Shown here: in pieces, positions 17,558-25,942 of the stretch | Position numbering within the stretch: the stretch's first letter is position 1 | How the letters are laid out: each line of letters begins with the position of its first letter | Source of the DNA: Ruegeria atlantica | GTDB lineage: Bacteria > Pseudomonadota > Alphaproteobacteria > Rhodobacterales > Rhodobacteraceae | DNA: 64,000 nucleotides | Assembly: GCA_013032095.1 (NCBI GenBank) | Contig: WQBJ01000006.1 | Location: forward strand, 152,271 to 216,270 | Direction of reading: 5' to 3' | Made by a program: the position numbers and the translations under genes | The notes under the pieces: generated by a model | What the model was told of the DNA's origin: nothing | The model's database searches: none | What the model saw: the letters and a program-made list of their open reading frames with translations, nothing else

Positions 17558-17943
17558 TGTTCTACGAGGCATGTTCCGACGCCGTATGGTTTGTTTGCAG
17601 CGTTCGCATTGACGAATGCCATCCGTACCTTAATGACATGGTCGCTAGGGTTCAGATTTGCCTGATAACGAACACGCAGGTTACCTCCCGCTTTCGCACG
17701 GGCGTTCCTGTACCAAGATAGTCGGTATCCTTTTGAACCTCGGTTCTTAAAGCTCGCATCAATCCATTCTGGCCTATCTGCGACCAGAGCTGTTCCGTTT
17801 TCGGAGTCGATTTGAAACGCGTATTCAGGGGCAATCCATCCGTGGTTGTCTTGTTTTGTCATTGTGCAGGAATAGGTGATGGTTTCTGCGACGGCGGTTT
17901 GCGCCAGCACTGCCGTCGCGATGCTCAAAATTAGTTTTTTCAT
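17554..17943 (-). CDS. Secreted protein, paralogue of its neighbour
   Basis: About 129 residues; the signal peptide MKKLILSIATAVLAQTAVA is followed by ETITYSC and WIAPEYAFQID, the same blocks as in the downstream gene. The middle (YRLSWYRNARAKAGGNLRVRYQANLNPSD) also aligns. Each mature protein has a Cys close to each end (SCTM and GTCLVEQ here), so a disulfide is possible. No family is recognised. The first gene of a coupled pair. Confidence 0.7.
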   Translation of the reverse strand: MKKLILSIATAVLAQTAVAETITYSCTMTKQDNHGWIAPEYAFQIDSENGTALVADRPEWIDASFKNRGSKGYRLSWYRNARAKAGGNLRVRYQANLNPSDHVIKVRMAFVNANAANKPYGVGTCLVEQ

Positions 17944-18044
17944 TTCATTCACTGGGTCTTGATTATCACATTCGTCAATCAAGCTTATACATCTTTAAGA
18001 TGCAAGCGGAGCCCTCCGATATTTAGGAAAACTTCCTTTGTGTT

Positions 18045-18806
18045 TTATTCTTGAAGGAGGATTGTCTTGTATTGATCTGTTTTCTCCGGTTTCAAAAGAT
18101 CTTTAATTTTAAGCAGTTGAAGCTTGTCGTCCGAATAGGTGGAGTAGAAGCTCAAGCTTTGGAGCAGCGCTTTGGTGCGGCTCAGTCGTTCTTGTTCCGG
18201 TAGCAGAGGCGCGTGTAACGACAACAGTAGAGTAGGGCGGTATTTTTTTAGGAATGGGATCAATGTCGGCAAGACCGCATATTCGGCCCCTTCGATATCC
18301 ATTTTGACCAACGACACGCCTGACAAATCATTTGCGATCTCGAACTGTTCCCAAGCTATGGTCAGCGCGTCGGTGCCGTGCGCCCCGTCATGCAGCAGCG
18401 AACTGGTGGAATCACCCGGTTCTCCGCGGACCGACGCCATGCGGGCCACACCGAACTTATCCGACAGCGCCACTCCAAAGGCCGAGACATTGCGGATGTC
18501 GTTCAAGTCCAGGTTCCAGGCAAGATGTCGAAATGCGGTCGGGTCGGGTTCGAAGCACCAGACATGTCGAGCGCGGCGGGCACCATAAAGGACCGTTGGG
18601 CCGATCCATGCGCCGATATCCAGATAGTCCTTGTCCGGCGACAGGTATTGATCCAGCACAGCAAAGGTTTCCGGCTCCCATGCTCCGGCAGAGGCCTTAC
18701 GCCAGAATTTAGAATGATAAGGGTCAAGCTTAAACGGCTCGCCGTTCAAGTTGCCTGCATAGTATCCGCGGGCGCGGTAAAACATCTTGCGCGCCTGTGT
18801 GAGCAT
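18045..18806 (-). CDS. FkbM family methyltransferase
   Basis: SAM-dependent methyltransferase-like protein, 253 residues. DYLDIGAWIGPTVLYGARRARHVWCFEPDPTAF (about 60-95) is the SAM-binding motif I plus acidic loop. SLVKMDIEGAEYAVLPTLIPFL (about 165-185) is the FkbM hallmark. Such enzymes often O-methylate sugars or natural products; the acceptor here is unknown. There is no polysaccharide cluster nearby. The gene sits in an AT-richer pocket with the two secreted paralogues and is divergent from sodB. Confidence 0.82.
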   Translation of the reverse strand: MLTQARKMFYRARGYYAGNLNGEPFKLDPYHSKFWRKASAGAWEPETFAVLDQYLSPDKDYLDIGAWIGPTVLYGARRARHVWCFEPDPTAFRHLAWNLDLNDIRNVSAFGVALSDKFGVARMASVRGEPGDSTSSLLHDGAHGTDALTIAWEQFEIANDLSGVSLVKMDIEGAEYAVLPTLIPFLKKYRPTLLLSLHAPLLPEQERLSRTKALLQSLSFYSTYSDDKLQLLKIKDLLKPEKTDQYKTILLQE

Positions 18807-18906
18807 CGCGGACCTCCGGGTTTTCTCACCTCGCCCCTTGACCTAAGGCGGCTGCCAAAGCATTTAACCCTTGGGAACCGCAACTTACATTTAACAGGGG
18901 GCCGAC

Positions 18907-19506
18907 ATGGCTTTTGAACTTCCTGATCTTCCTTATGCACATGACGCGCTGGCAGCCAAGGGTATGTCCGCGGAAACGTTGGAATATCACCATGACCTGC
19001 ACCACAAAGCCTATGTCGACAACGGCAACAAGCTGATTGCCGGTACCGAGTGGGACGGCAAGTCGCTGGAAGAGATCATTGTTGGCACCTACGACGCAAA
19101 TGCCGTCGCGCAGAACGGTATCTTCAACAACATCAGCCAGCTGTGGAACCACAACCAGTTCTGGGAAATGATGGGCCCCGGCGACAACGCCATGCCCGGT
19201 GAGCTGGAAAAAGCTCTGGTCGAAAGCTTTGGTTCGGTTGACGAATTCAAGTCGCAGTTCAGCGCCGCTGGTGCCGGTCAGTTCGGCTCGGGCTGGGCGT
19301 GGCTGGTCAAGAACGCAGACGGCTCGCTGGCTGTGACCAAGACCGAGAATGGCGTGAACCCGCTGTGCTTTGGTCAGACCGCACTGCTGGGTTGTGACGT
19401 GTGGGAGCACAGCTACTACATCGACTTCCGCAACAAGCGTCCGGCTTACCTGTCTAACTTCCTCGACAACCTGGTGAACTGGGAAAACGTCGCTTCGCGG
19501 ATGTAA
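18907..19506 (+). CDS. sodB: Superoxide dismutase, Fe type
   Basis: Cytoplasmic enzyme that dismutates superoxide, 199 residues. Metal ligands are in the N-terminal helix (EYHHDLHHKAYVD), in LWNHNQFWEMM, and in CDVWEHSYYIDF (Asp and His). The active-site Gln in NNISQLWNH lies at the N-terminal position typical of iron rather than manganese enzymes. GAGQFGSGWAWLV is also characteristic. It shares a short intergenic region with the divergent FkbM gene and is followed after four bases by a phosphoesterase gene. Confidence 0.95.
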   Translation: MAFELPDLPYAHDALAAKGMSAETLEYHHDLHHKAYVDNGNKLIAGTEWDGKSLEEIIVGTYDANAVAQNGIFNNISQLWNHNQFWEMMGPGDNAMPGELEKALVESFGSVDEFKSQFSAAGAGQFGSGWAWLVKNADGSLAVTKTENGVNPLCFGQTALLGCDVWEHSYYIDFRNKRPAYLSNFLDNLVNWENVASRM

Positions 19507-19510
19507 CCCA

Positions 19511-20392
19511 TTGACCCGACGAGGGTTCATCAAGGGCCTGCTGGCGGTGACGCTGGCAGGCCTTTTTGCTGCTCTATACGGGTTCTTCATCGAACCTGCG
19601 TTGCGGCTGCGCGTGCGCCGGTGGCGATTGAGGCGCGCAGACTGGACTGCTGCCCCTTTGCGGATCGCCGTTCTGGCCGATCTGCATGTCGGAGAACCGC
19701 ATGTCGGGCTGGACCGAATCCGTCAAGTGGTGCGGCGTACGAATGCTCTGGCCCCGGATCTGGTGCTGTTGTTGGGGGATTTTGCTGCAGGGCATAAATT
19801 TACCACCCAGCCCGTGAAGATGAGTGAATTGGCCCCGGTTTTGGCTGAATTACAGGGCAAGCATGGTGTTTACGCTGTGCTGGGCAATCATGATTGGTGG
19901 GATGACCTGACCGCGCAACGGCGGGGCGGCGGTCCGAACCTCTATGCCGACGCGTTGCGGCAGAACGGTATTTCGGTGTTGTCGAATGAAGCCATTAAGT
20001 TGGAGAGCCTCGGTATCTGGCTGGCAGGGCTGGAGGATCAGTTGGCCATAGTCAATGGTCGAGGGCGGTTCCGCGGGCTAGACGACCTTCCTGGTACGCT
20101 GGCACAGATCACAGATGACGCGCCGGTGGTGATGATGGCGCATGAGCCTGACATCTTCCCCAAGGTCCCGGATCGGGTGGCGTTGACCCTGTCGGGACAC
20201 ACGCATGGTGGGCAGGTGCGGCTGTTCGGTTGGTCTCCGATGGTGCCGTCCCGGTTCGGAAACCGCTATGCCTATGGACATGTGCGCGAAGCCGGGCGCG
20301 ATCTGGTGGTTTCTGGCGGGATTGGGTGTTCGATCCTGCCGGTGCGGTTCGGCGTGATGCCGGAAATCACGGTAATCGAACTGTCGGCCTGA
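19511..20392 (+). CDS. Metallophosphoesterase (YkuE/YaeI-like)
   Basis: A 293-residue protein that starts at TTG, four bases after the sodB stop. An N-terminal TRRGFIKGLLAVTLAGLFAALYGFF segment resembles a twin-arginine signal or anchor, so the enzyme likely acts at or across the membrane. All five metal motifs are present: VLADLHVG, LLGDFAAG, VLGNHDWWDD, MMAHEPD and LSGHTHGGQVRL. The family includes phosphodiesterases such as YkuE, and UDP-diacylglucosamine hydrolase-like enzymes. The substrate is not evident. Confidence 0.88.
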   Translation: MTRRGFIKGLLAVTLAGLFAALYGFFIEPALRLRVRRWRLRRADWTAAPLRIAVLADLHVGEPHVGLDRIRQVVRRTNALAPDLVLLLGDFAAGHKFTTQPVKMSELAPVLAELQGKHGVYAVLGNHDWWDDLTAQRRGGGPNLYADALRQNGISVLSNEAIKLESLGIWLAGLEDQLAIVNGRGRFRGLDDLPGTLAQITDDAPVVMMAHEPDIFPKVPDRVALTLSGHTHGGQVRLFGWSPMVPSRFGNRYAYGHVREAGRDLVVSGGIGCSILPVRFGVMPEITVIELSA

Positions 20393-20598
20393 CCGGTGAA
20401 ATCCCGCCGATTAATAAAGTTTCACATTGAGATAGGATTGTACGCCGCTCCGTAGTGCTTACCTTAGGTGACGCGGAGGGAGAGAACCGCACACCAAATG
20501 AAACGCATTCAGGCAGCGCGCCAACTACCACTGGTCGCGTCAGGGTACTCCTACGCCTGGTGAATGAGAAATGGCTACTGAATCCATTATAGGAGAGC

Positions 20599-21060
20599 AT
20601 GATGGTTGCACTTGAACAGGGAACATGGGTTGTCATTGCCGACGGGGAAAAGGCGTTGTTTGTCGAGAACATCACCGATGCCGAAGATCCCAATCTGGTC
20701 GTTGTTTCTGTAGAAGAGCAGGATTCATTTGCCCGCCCTAACGACCGGGCCGGACGGCGTTTTGATCCCGGACCAAACCAGAAGTCAGCTGTCGAGGAGC
20801 CAAACTGGAAAACTCATGCGAAATCCCTTTTCGTACAGGATGTTGCCAATCTGTTGAACCGCAAGGGGCTTAAAGGGGCATTCAATCGACTTGTGCTGGT
20901 CGCCAGCCCCCATGTCCTCGGGCTGCTACGCCGTCGACTTCATAGTGAGGTTCTGGCCAAGGTCGTGGCCGAAGTTGATAAGACCTTGACCAATCATCCG
21001 CTTCACAAGGTTGAAAAACTGCTGACCAGTCGTCAGACCCCGGCTGCTCAGGCGGTGTAA
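20599..21060 (+). CDS. Host attachment family protein (PF10116 type)
   Basis: A 153-residue cytosolic protein. WVVIADGEKALFVENIT at the start, RAGRRFDPGPNQKSAVEEPNW in the middle and FNRLVLVASPHVLGLLRRRL later match the family named after an Agrobacterium protein linked to host attachment. The fold resembles release-factor eRF1 domain 3, so the name may mislead about function. Two adjacent in-frame ATGs (20599, 20602) follow AGGAG. A hairpin with a U-tract lies just downstream. Confidence 0.8.
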   Translation: MMVALEQGTWVVIADGEKALFVENITDAEDPNLVVVSVEEQDSFARPNDRAGRRFDPGPNQKSAVEEPNWKTHAKSLFVQDVANLLNRKGLKGAFNRLVLVASPHVLGLLRRRLHSEVLAKVVAEVDKTLTNHPLHKVEKLLTSRQTPAAQAV

Positions 21061-21068
21061 ACATAACG

Positions 21069-21094
21069 GGTGGCCTTAGGCCGCCTGTATTTTT
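21069..21094 (+). terminator. Terminator between convergent genes
   Basis: GGTGGCC at 21069-21075 pairs with GGCCGCC at 21079-21085 (one G-U pair) around TTA, and TGTATTTTT follows. It ends the host-attachment gene and reaches the stop of the LOG gene on the other strand. Confidence 0.7.
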
Positions 21095-21644
21095 AAGTCA
21101 GGAACTCGCGCAGAGTGGACATTGCATCTGCCGGATCTTTCACCCAAGTGATGAAATCCGCCAGTGACCCATCGGCAAACCCCTGGCCGATGACCTGCTG
21201 CAACAACTCATGCAGCGCGTCCCAATAGCCATCGACATTCATCACCAGAATTGGTTTGTCGTGCAGGCCCAGTTGCCGCCAGGTCAGGGCCTCGAACAAT
21301 TCGTCCAGAGACCCCGGACCGCCTGGTAGGACAACGACCGCGTCCGCATTCATGATCATGACCTTCTTGCGCTCGTGCATTGTCTCGGTGATCACAAAGC
21401 GTGTCAGATCGGTCTTGCCGACCTCGCGCCGCAGCAGATGAACAGGGATCACGCCGAATGTATCCCCACCGGCGGATTGCGCGGCACGCGCAACTTCGCC
21501 CATCAGGCCCACATCTCCGGCGCCGTAGACCAGTCGCCAGCCTTCCTGTGCCAACAGTGTTCCAAATGTCCGTGCGGCTTCGGAATAGCCGGAATTGGCG
21601 CCATTGCGTGACCCGCAATACACACAAACAGATTTCTGATTCAT
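21093..21644 (-). CDS. LOG family protein (nucleotide 5'-monophosphate phosphoribohydrolase)
   Basis: A Rossmann-like protein of 183 residues. MNQKSVCVYCGSRNG at the start, LVYGAGDVGLMGEVA and VVVLPGGPGSLDELFEALTW match the TIGR00730 group. Members split the N-glycosidic bond of (cytokinin) nucleotide monophosphates. The usual PGGxGTxxE motif here reads PGGPGSLDE, with Ser for Thr. The start at 21644 has GGAGAG eight bases upstream; the longer open frame overlaps a divergent gene. Whether it makes free cytokinins or only salvages nucleotides is not known. Confidence 0.87.
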   Translation of the reverse strand: MNQKSVCVYCGSRNGANSGYSEAARTFGTLLAQEGWRLVYGAGDVGLMGEVARAAQSAGGDTFGVIPVHLLRREVGKTDLTRFVITETMHERKKVMIMNADAVVVLPGGPGSLDELFEALTWRQLGLHDKPILVMNVDGYWDALHELLQQVIGQGFADGSLADFITWVKDPADAMSTLREFLT

Positions 21645-21770
21645 TGAAAGCGCTCTCCGGGGTTGTGCCAGGGGTTTTGACCCCTGATAGCGGGATTGAT
21701 AGATTGGCTCAACCGTCAGGCGGAATGTGTTATACTCAAAGCACTTGCGCTGCGGAGTGAAAGGAAAAAG

Positions 21771-23069
21771 ATGAACGCCGAGTCGGGAAGCAGCAGCTCT
21801 GGTACTTTCTTCTGGGGGGGGATCGCCGGTATTGTGGTTTTGGCCGGATTGGGTGGATTGTACCTGTCCGGCATGATCGGGCCCTCTCAGGAAGAGCCAG
21901 TTTCGCAGACGGATGTTGCGGTTCAAACACAGGATGACGACACCTCACCTGAGCCGGCAAAACAACCCGCCGAGATTACCGCTGAACCCGAAGCATCTGT
22001 GGGCGACGATACGGCGACAGCAGCGCCTACGACGCCGATGGCACCGTCCTTGGATCAGATTTTTGTCGAACCGGACGGTAACGCGGTTCTCTCTGGCTCG
22101 GCCGAACCGGGGACAGAGCTAAGCGTGCTGCTGGACGGAGAGCCCGTACACAGATTTACTGTTGATCCCAGTGGCCAGTTTGCCGAATTTCTGTCGATCC
22201 CGTTTTCAGACGATGCACAGGGCCTGACCCTGGAAACGCAGGGCGATGAGCCGGTACGTTCTGATGACTACGTGATTGCGGCGTTGCCCGAACCGAAACC
22301 CGCGGATGATGCGCTTCCCACCGCCGATACCGACGAAGGCTCAGTGTCTCAGACGGAAGTGGCCGCGGTAGAACAGGATCAGACCGGAGATCAGGCAGAT
22401 GAGCCTGCTCGGACCGCAGCACAAGACGCAGTCGAGGATACTCAGGACCAACCGGCTGATACCCAGGGCCAAGAAGTTGATACCCAAGACCAACAGGTTG
22501 AAACACAAGACCAGCAAGTTGCCATCCTGCGATCCGGTCAGGATGGGGTTGAGCTTGTGCAAAAGCCGAGCGCGCAGCCGCAGGAATCGGAACAGGTTGC
22601 TCTGGATACGATCGGCTATTCAGACGCTGGTGAAGTTGAACTGACGGGCCGTGTGCCGGATGGGTCGGCTGTGCGCCTGTATCTGGACAATCAACTGGTG
22701 GATGATCTTTCCCCGGTCGAGGATGGCCAGTGGCGCAGTGAGATCGAAGGGGTCGAGCCCGGTGTCTACACATTGCGAGTGGATGAGGTGGCATCAGACG
22801 GCACTGTAGTGAGCCGTCTTGAAACCCCGTTCAAACGTGAACCGCTTGAGGTTCTGCGCGCCGCCGAAGCAACGGATGAGCCGGGAGCGGATCTAGATGA
22901 TGTGCCGATCCGGTCGGTGACCGTGCAGGAGGGCGACACGCTCTGGGCCATTTCGCGTGAGCGGTTCGGTGACGGTATTCTGTATGTGAAACTGTTCGAA
23001 GCCAATCGGGATTCGATCCGCGATCCAGACCTGATCTATCCCGGTCAGATTTTTACAATCCCCGAATAA
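21771..23069 (+). CDS. LysM-domain envelope protein with Ig-like repeats
   Basis: A 432-residue protein. One membrane segment at about 12-34 anchors it. A Gln/Asp/Glu-rich linker contains near-perfect heptads (TQDQQVE) at about 224-250. Two Ig-like beta domains lie at about 94-170 (DGNAVLSGSAEPGTELSVLL) and 282-355 (GEVELTGRVPDGSAVRLYLD). A C-terminal LysM (383-430; VTVQEGDTLWAISRERFGDG, then PDLIYPGQIFTIP) should bind peptidoglycan. Roseobacter genomes often carry such proteins; the role is presumably in the cell envelope. Confidence 0.85.
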   Translation: MNAESGSSSSGTFFWGGIAGIVVLAGLGGLYLSGMIGPSQEEPVSQTDVAVQTQDDDTSPEPAKQPAEITAEPEASVGDDTATAAPTTPMAPSLDQIFVEPDGNAVLSGSAEPGTELSVLLDGEPVHRFTVDPSGQFAEFLSIPFSDDAQGLTLETQGDEPVRSDDYVIAALPEPKPADDALPTADTDEGSVSQTEVAAVEQDQTGDQADEPARTAAQDAVEDTQDQPADTQGQEVDTQDQQVETQDQQVAILRSGQDGVELVQKPSAQPQESEQVALDTIGYSDAGEVELTGRVPDGSAVRLYLDNQLVDDLSPVEDGQWRSEIEGVEPGVYTLRVDEVASDGTVVSRLETPFKREPLEVLRAAEATDEPGADLDDVPIRSVTVQEGDTLWAISRERFGDGILYVKLFEANRDSIRDPDLIYPGQIFTIPE

Positions 23070-23129
23070 AATATTGCCTCTGGCCCTTGTCGGGGCCGGG
23101 GTTATCTCTGACCGCAGAGCAGGTACGTG

Positions 23130-24953
23130 ATGAGACGATTGGCCCCGATGCACTCGGACGACATACCCAAGACAGACGAGCGCCGCTCCGGCTGGCGTAC
23201 GATCCGCAAGGTTGCGCCTTACCTCTGGCCCGATGATGAGCCTTGGGTAAAGCGCCGCGTTGTGCTGGCGCTTGGGATGTTAGTGCTGGCCAAGCTGATC
23301 GCGGTTTACACGCCGATCCTTTACAAGGGCGCGGTCGATAGCTTAGCGGATGAGGGCGTGCCCCCACTGGCGCTGGGTGCCATTGGGCTGACCGTCGCCT
23401 ATGGCGTAGCGCGCATGATGACCGTGGGGTTCCAACAGCTGCGCGACGCAGCCTTCGCTCCGGTGGGGCAGCGGGCGCTGCGAGCGCTGGCCTTGGAGAC
23501 GTTTCAGCACATTCACCAGCTCTCGATGCGGTATCACGTGACGCGCCGTACCGGGGGCCTCAGCCGGATCATCGAGCGCGGTGTGAAAGGGGTGGAATTC
23601 CTTCTGCGGTTCCTGCTGTTCTCTATCGGACCTCTGATCCTCGAGCTGCTTCTGGTTGCGATCATCCTGATGTGGCTGTTCGATGTCTGGTATCTGGTTG
23701 TCGTGGCGGTGACCATTGCGTTCTATATCTGGTTCACATTTGCGGTGACCGAATGGCGCGTGAAGTTGCGGCGAGAGATGAATGATCAGGATACCGAAGC
23801 CAACCAGCGCGCCATCGACAGCCTGCTGAATTTCGAAACCGTCAAATATTTCAACGCCGAACAGCGCGAAGCTGAACGATATGACGTGTCCATGAAAGCC
23901 TATGCGGGGGCGGCTCTGAAAACGGCCTATTCGCTGGCCTTCCTGAATTTCGGCCAGTCTTTCTTAATTACCTGCGGCCTGATCGGAGTGATGGTTCTGG
24001 CCGCCATTGGAGTGCAGAACGGTACTCTGACCGTCGGCGATTTCGTCATGGTCAACGCCTACATGATCCAGATTACCGTGCCGCTGAACTTTCTGGGCAC
24101 GGTCTACCGGGAAATTCGTCAGTCGCTGGTGGATATGGGGCAGATGTTCGACCTGTTGGAACAGCCCGCGGAGGTTACTGACAAGCCAGATGCGCCGGCT
24201 CTTGTGGTCAACGGTGGGGAAGTGACGTTGGACAATGTACACTTCGGTTACGATGCAGATCGAGAAATCCTGAAGGGCGTCTCACTGACTGTTCCGGCGG
24301 GGCAGACCGTGGCGATCGTCGGGGCCACTGGCTCGGGAAAATCCACCATCGGGCGGCTGCTGTTCCGGTTCTATGACGTGACGGGCGGAGCGCTGAAAAT
24401 CGACGGGCAAGATGTGCGTGACGTCACCTTGAACAGCTTGCACGCTGCCATTGGCGTAGTGCCGCAGGACACCGTGCTGTTCAATGACTCCATCCGCTAC
24501 AACATCGCCTACGGTCGCGACGGCGCCACGCAGGAAGAGGTCGAGGCCGCTGCCAAGGCCGCGCAGATCCACGATTTCATCGCCACATTACCCGAAGGCT
24601 ATGACACCAAGGTCGGCGAGCGCGGGCTGAAACTTTCCGGGGGGGAGAAACAGCGGGTCGGCATCGCCCGTACTTTGCTGAAGAACCCTCCGATCCTGTT
24701 GCTGGACGAGGCGACCTCGGCGTTGGACACAGATACCGAGCAGGACATCAAGGACGCCTTGGCGCGGGCCGGGGAAGGGCGCACTGTGCTGACTATCGCG
24801 CATCGCCTCAGCACCATTGCGGAAGCGGATCGTATCGTGGTGCTGGAACAGGGCGAAATACTTGAACAAGGCACCCATGAAGAACTTCTGCAACGTGACG
24901 GCAGATACGCTCAGTTGTGGAGCCGCCAGCAAGCGGATGCGCAGGCTGCCTGA
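23130..24953 (+). CDS. ABC exporter, Atm1/HMT1 type
   Basis: Half-transporter of 607 residues: a membrane domain of six segments (about 45-330) fused to an ATPase. YFNAEQREAERYDVSMKAY and MSTHQ-like RYHVTRRTGGLSRIIERGVKG match the Atm1 family, which moves glutathione-bound or persulfide compounds and supports Fe-S assembly or metal tolerance. Walker A is GATGSGKST, the signature LSGGEKQR, Walker B ILLLDEATSALD. ATG 23130 is chosen; GTG 23127 adds one residue. An unlinked single gene. Confidence 0.9.
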   Translation: MRRLAPMHSDDIPKTDERRSGWRTIRKVAPYLWPDDEPWVKRRVVLALGMLVLAKLIAVYTPILYKGAVDSLADEGVPPLALGAIGLTVAYGVARMMTVGFQQLRDAAFAPVGQRALRALALETFQHIHQLSMRYHVTRRTGGLSRIIERGVKGVEFLLRFLLFSIGPLILELLLVAIILMWLFDVWYLVVVAVTIAFYIWFTFAVTEWRVKLRREMNDQDTEANQRAIDSLLNFETVKYFNAEQREAERYDVSMKAYAGAALKTAYSLAFLNFGQSFLITCGLIGVMVLAAIGVQNGTLTVGDFVMVNAYMIQITVPLNFLGTVYREIRQSLVDMGQMFDLLEQPAEVTDKPDAPALVVNGGEVTLDNVHFGYDADREILKGVSLTVPAGQTVAIVGATGSGKSTIGRLLFRFYDVTGGALKIDGQDVRDVTLNSLHAAIGVVPQDTVLFNDSIRYNIAYGRDGATQEEVEAAAKAAQIHDFIATLPEGYDTKVGERGLKLSGGEKQRVGIARTLLKNPPILLLDEATSALDTDTEQDIKDALARAGEGRTVLTIAHRLSTIAEADRIVVLEQGEILEQGTHEELLQRDGRYAQLWSRQQADAQAA

Positions 24954-24980
24954 ACTGTTACCGGCCTGCGCCCGATCCTG

Positions 24981-24989
24981 TGGTATAAT
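24981..24989 (+). promoter_or_regulatory. Extended -10 promoter candidate
   Basis: TGGTATAAT is a perfect extended -10 (TGnTATAAT). It sits 27 bases before the start of the DUF2147 gene and its AGGAGGTG ribosome site. No clear -35 is seen at the proper distance, which extended -10 promoters tolerate. Confidence 0.5.
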
Positions 24990-25015
24990 AGCCACGGTTA
25001 GCAGGAGGTGATTTC

Positions 25016-25420
25016 ATGCGTAATGCCATTAGAAATAGTATTTTATCAGCCGCACTTACTCTATTGATACCCGCCTTTGCGGTTGCCGATCCCATTGTGG
25101 GCATCTGGAAAACTGAACCTGACCGGAAGAACCTGACCTCGCACATCAAAATTTCGGCTTGCGGGGACAAGTTCTGCGGCAAGATCCAGTCGGCCTATGA
25201 CCAATCAGGAAAAGAGGTAAATACCCCCAATATCGGTAAGAGGTTGTTCTGGGGGGTGGCCAGCAAGGGTGGCGGCAAATATGGCGGCGGAGATTTTTGG
25301 ATCCCGGTGGTCAATGTGGATGTTGAGCCGCAAATGACGCTGAGTGGCAATTCGCTGACCGTGCGTGGCTGTGAGAATGCGATCTGCGGTCATCAAACTT
25401 GGACCCGATTGTCCAAGTAG
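25016..25420 (+). CDS. DUF2147 family secreted protein
   Basis: A 134-residue protein with a signal peptide ending near FAVADPIVG. The mature part begins DPIVGIWKTEPD, the DUF2147 hallmark, and continues with CGDKFCGKIQ and a Gly-rich loop (ASKGGGKYGGGDFW), ending with VRGCENAICGHQTWTRL. Two Cys pairs could form disulfides in the periplasm. A lipocalin-like beta fold is likely; the function is unknown. AGGAGGTG precedes the ATG. Confidence 0.85.
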   Translation: MRNAIRNSILSAALTLLIPAFAVADPIVGIWKTEPDRKNLTSHIKISACGDKFCGKIQSAYDQSGKEVNTPNIGKRLFWGVASKGGGKYGGGDFWIPVVNVDVEPQMTLSGNSLTVRGCENAICGHQTWTRLSK

Positions 25421-25572
25421 GTTGGCTTGTGCGAAAGACCGCTGTTGCACGATTGTAATTTCTTTCGGCGTCCACCCTGATTGCGGACGATTGTCGTTTA
25501 ATCAACGGCGTCAGCCCTTTATGACCAGTGACACCAACCGTTTGGTATTGATAAAAATCAGGGAAGCACCTA

Positions 25573-25896
25573 ATGAAGAAATTGCTTGCTGCGCCGATTG
25601 TTCTGGCGTCGCTTTTTGCGTCGACCGCATCCGCCGAGGATCTCGTATTTCTGTTGGCCAATGAAAGCAGCGTCGATCTGGTCGAATTTAACGTCTCTCC
25701 TAGCTCTTCGGACAATTGGGAATCGAACTTGCTCGAGGGCGACTACATTGCACCAGGGTATGAGGCGGACGTGCTGATTGCTGACGGTCTGAATACCTGC
25801 GTTTACGACATTCGCGGCGGATTTTCTGATGGATCCTCTGCCGAAGATTTCGGCCTGGATCTATGCGACTTGGGCGAATACGTTTTTACCGACTAA
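25573..25896 (+). CDS. Small secreted protein of unknown function
   Basis: A 107-residue protein with a clear signal peptide (MKKLLAAPIVLASLFASTASA). The acidic mature part (about 86 residues) begins EDLVFLLANESSVDLVEFNVSPSSSDNWESNLL and has two Cys near the end (NTCVYDIRGGFSDG, LDLCDLG). The pattern of a short beta-rich secreted domain recurs in Roseobacter genomes, but no named family is recognised. A strong terminator follows 18 bases later. Confidence 0.72.
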   Translation: MKKLLAAPIVLASLFASTASAEDLVFLLANESSVDLVEFNVSPSSSDNWESNLLEGDYIAPGYEADVLIADGLNTCVYDIRGGFSDGSSAEDFGLDLCDLGEYVFTD

Positions 25897-25913
25897 TACG
25901 GTCTAAAACGAAG

Positions 25914-25942
25914 AATGGCGAGCCGTCGGGCTCGCCATTTAT
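25914..25942. terminator. Bidirectional terminator between convergent genes
   Basis: AATGGCGAGCC at 25914-25924 pairs perfectly with GGCTCGCCATT at 25929-25939 around a four-base loop. T-rich sequence follows on both strands. It separates the small secreted protein gene from the RND pump gene. Confidence 0.85.
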
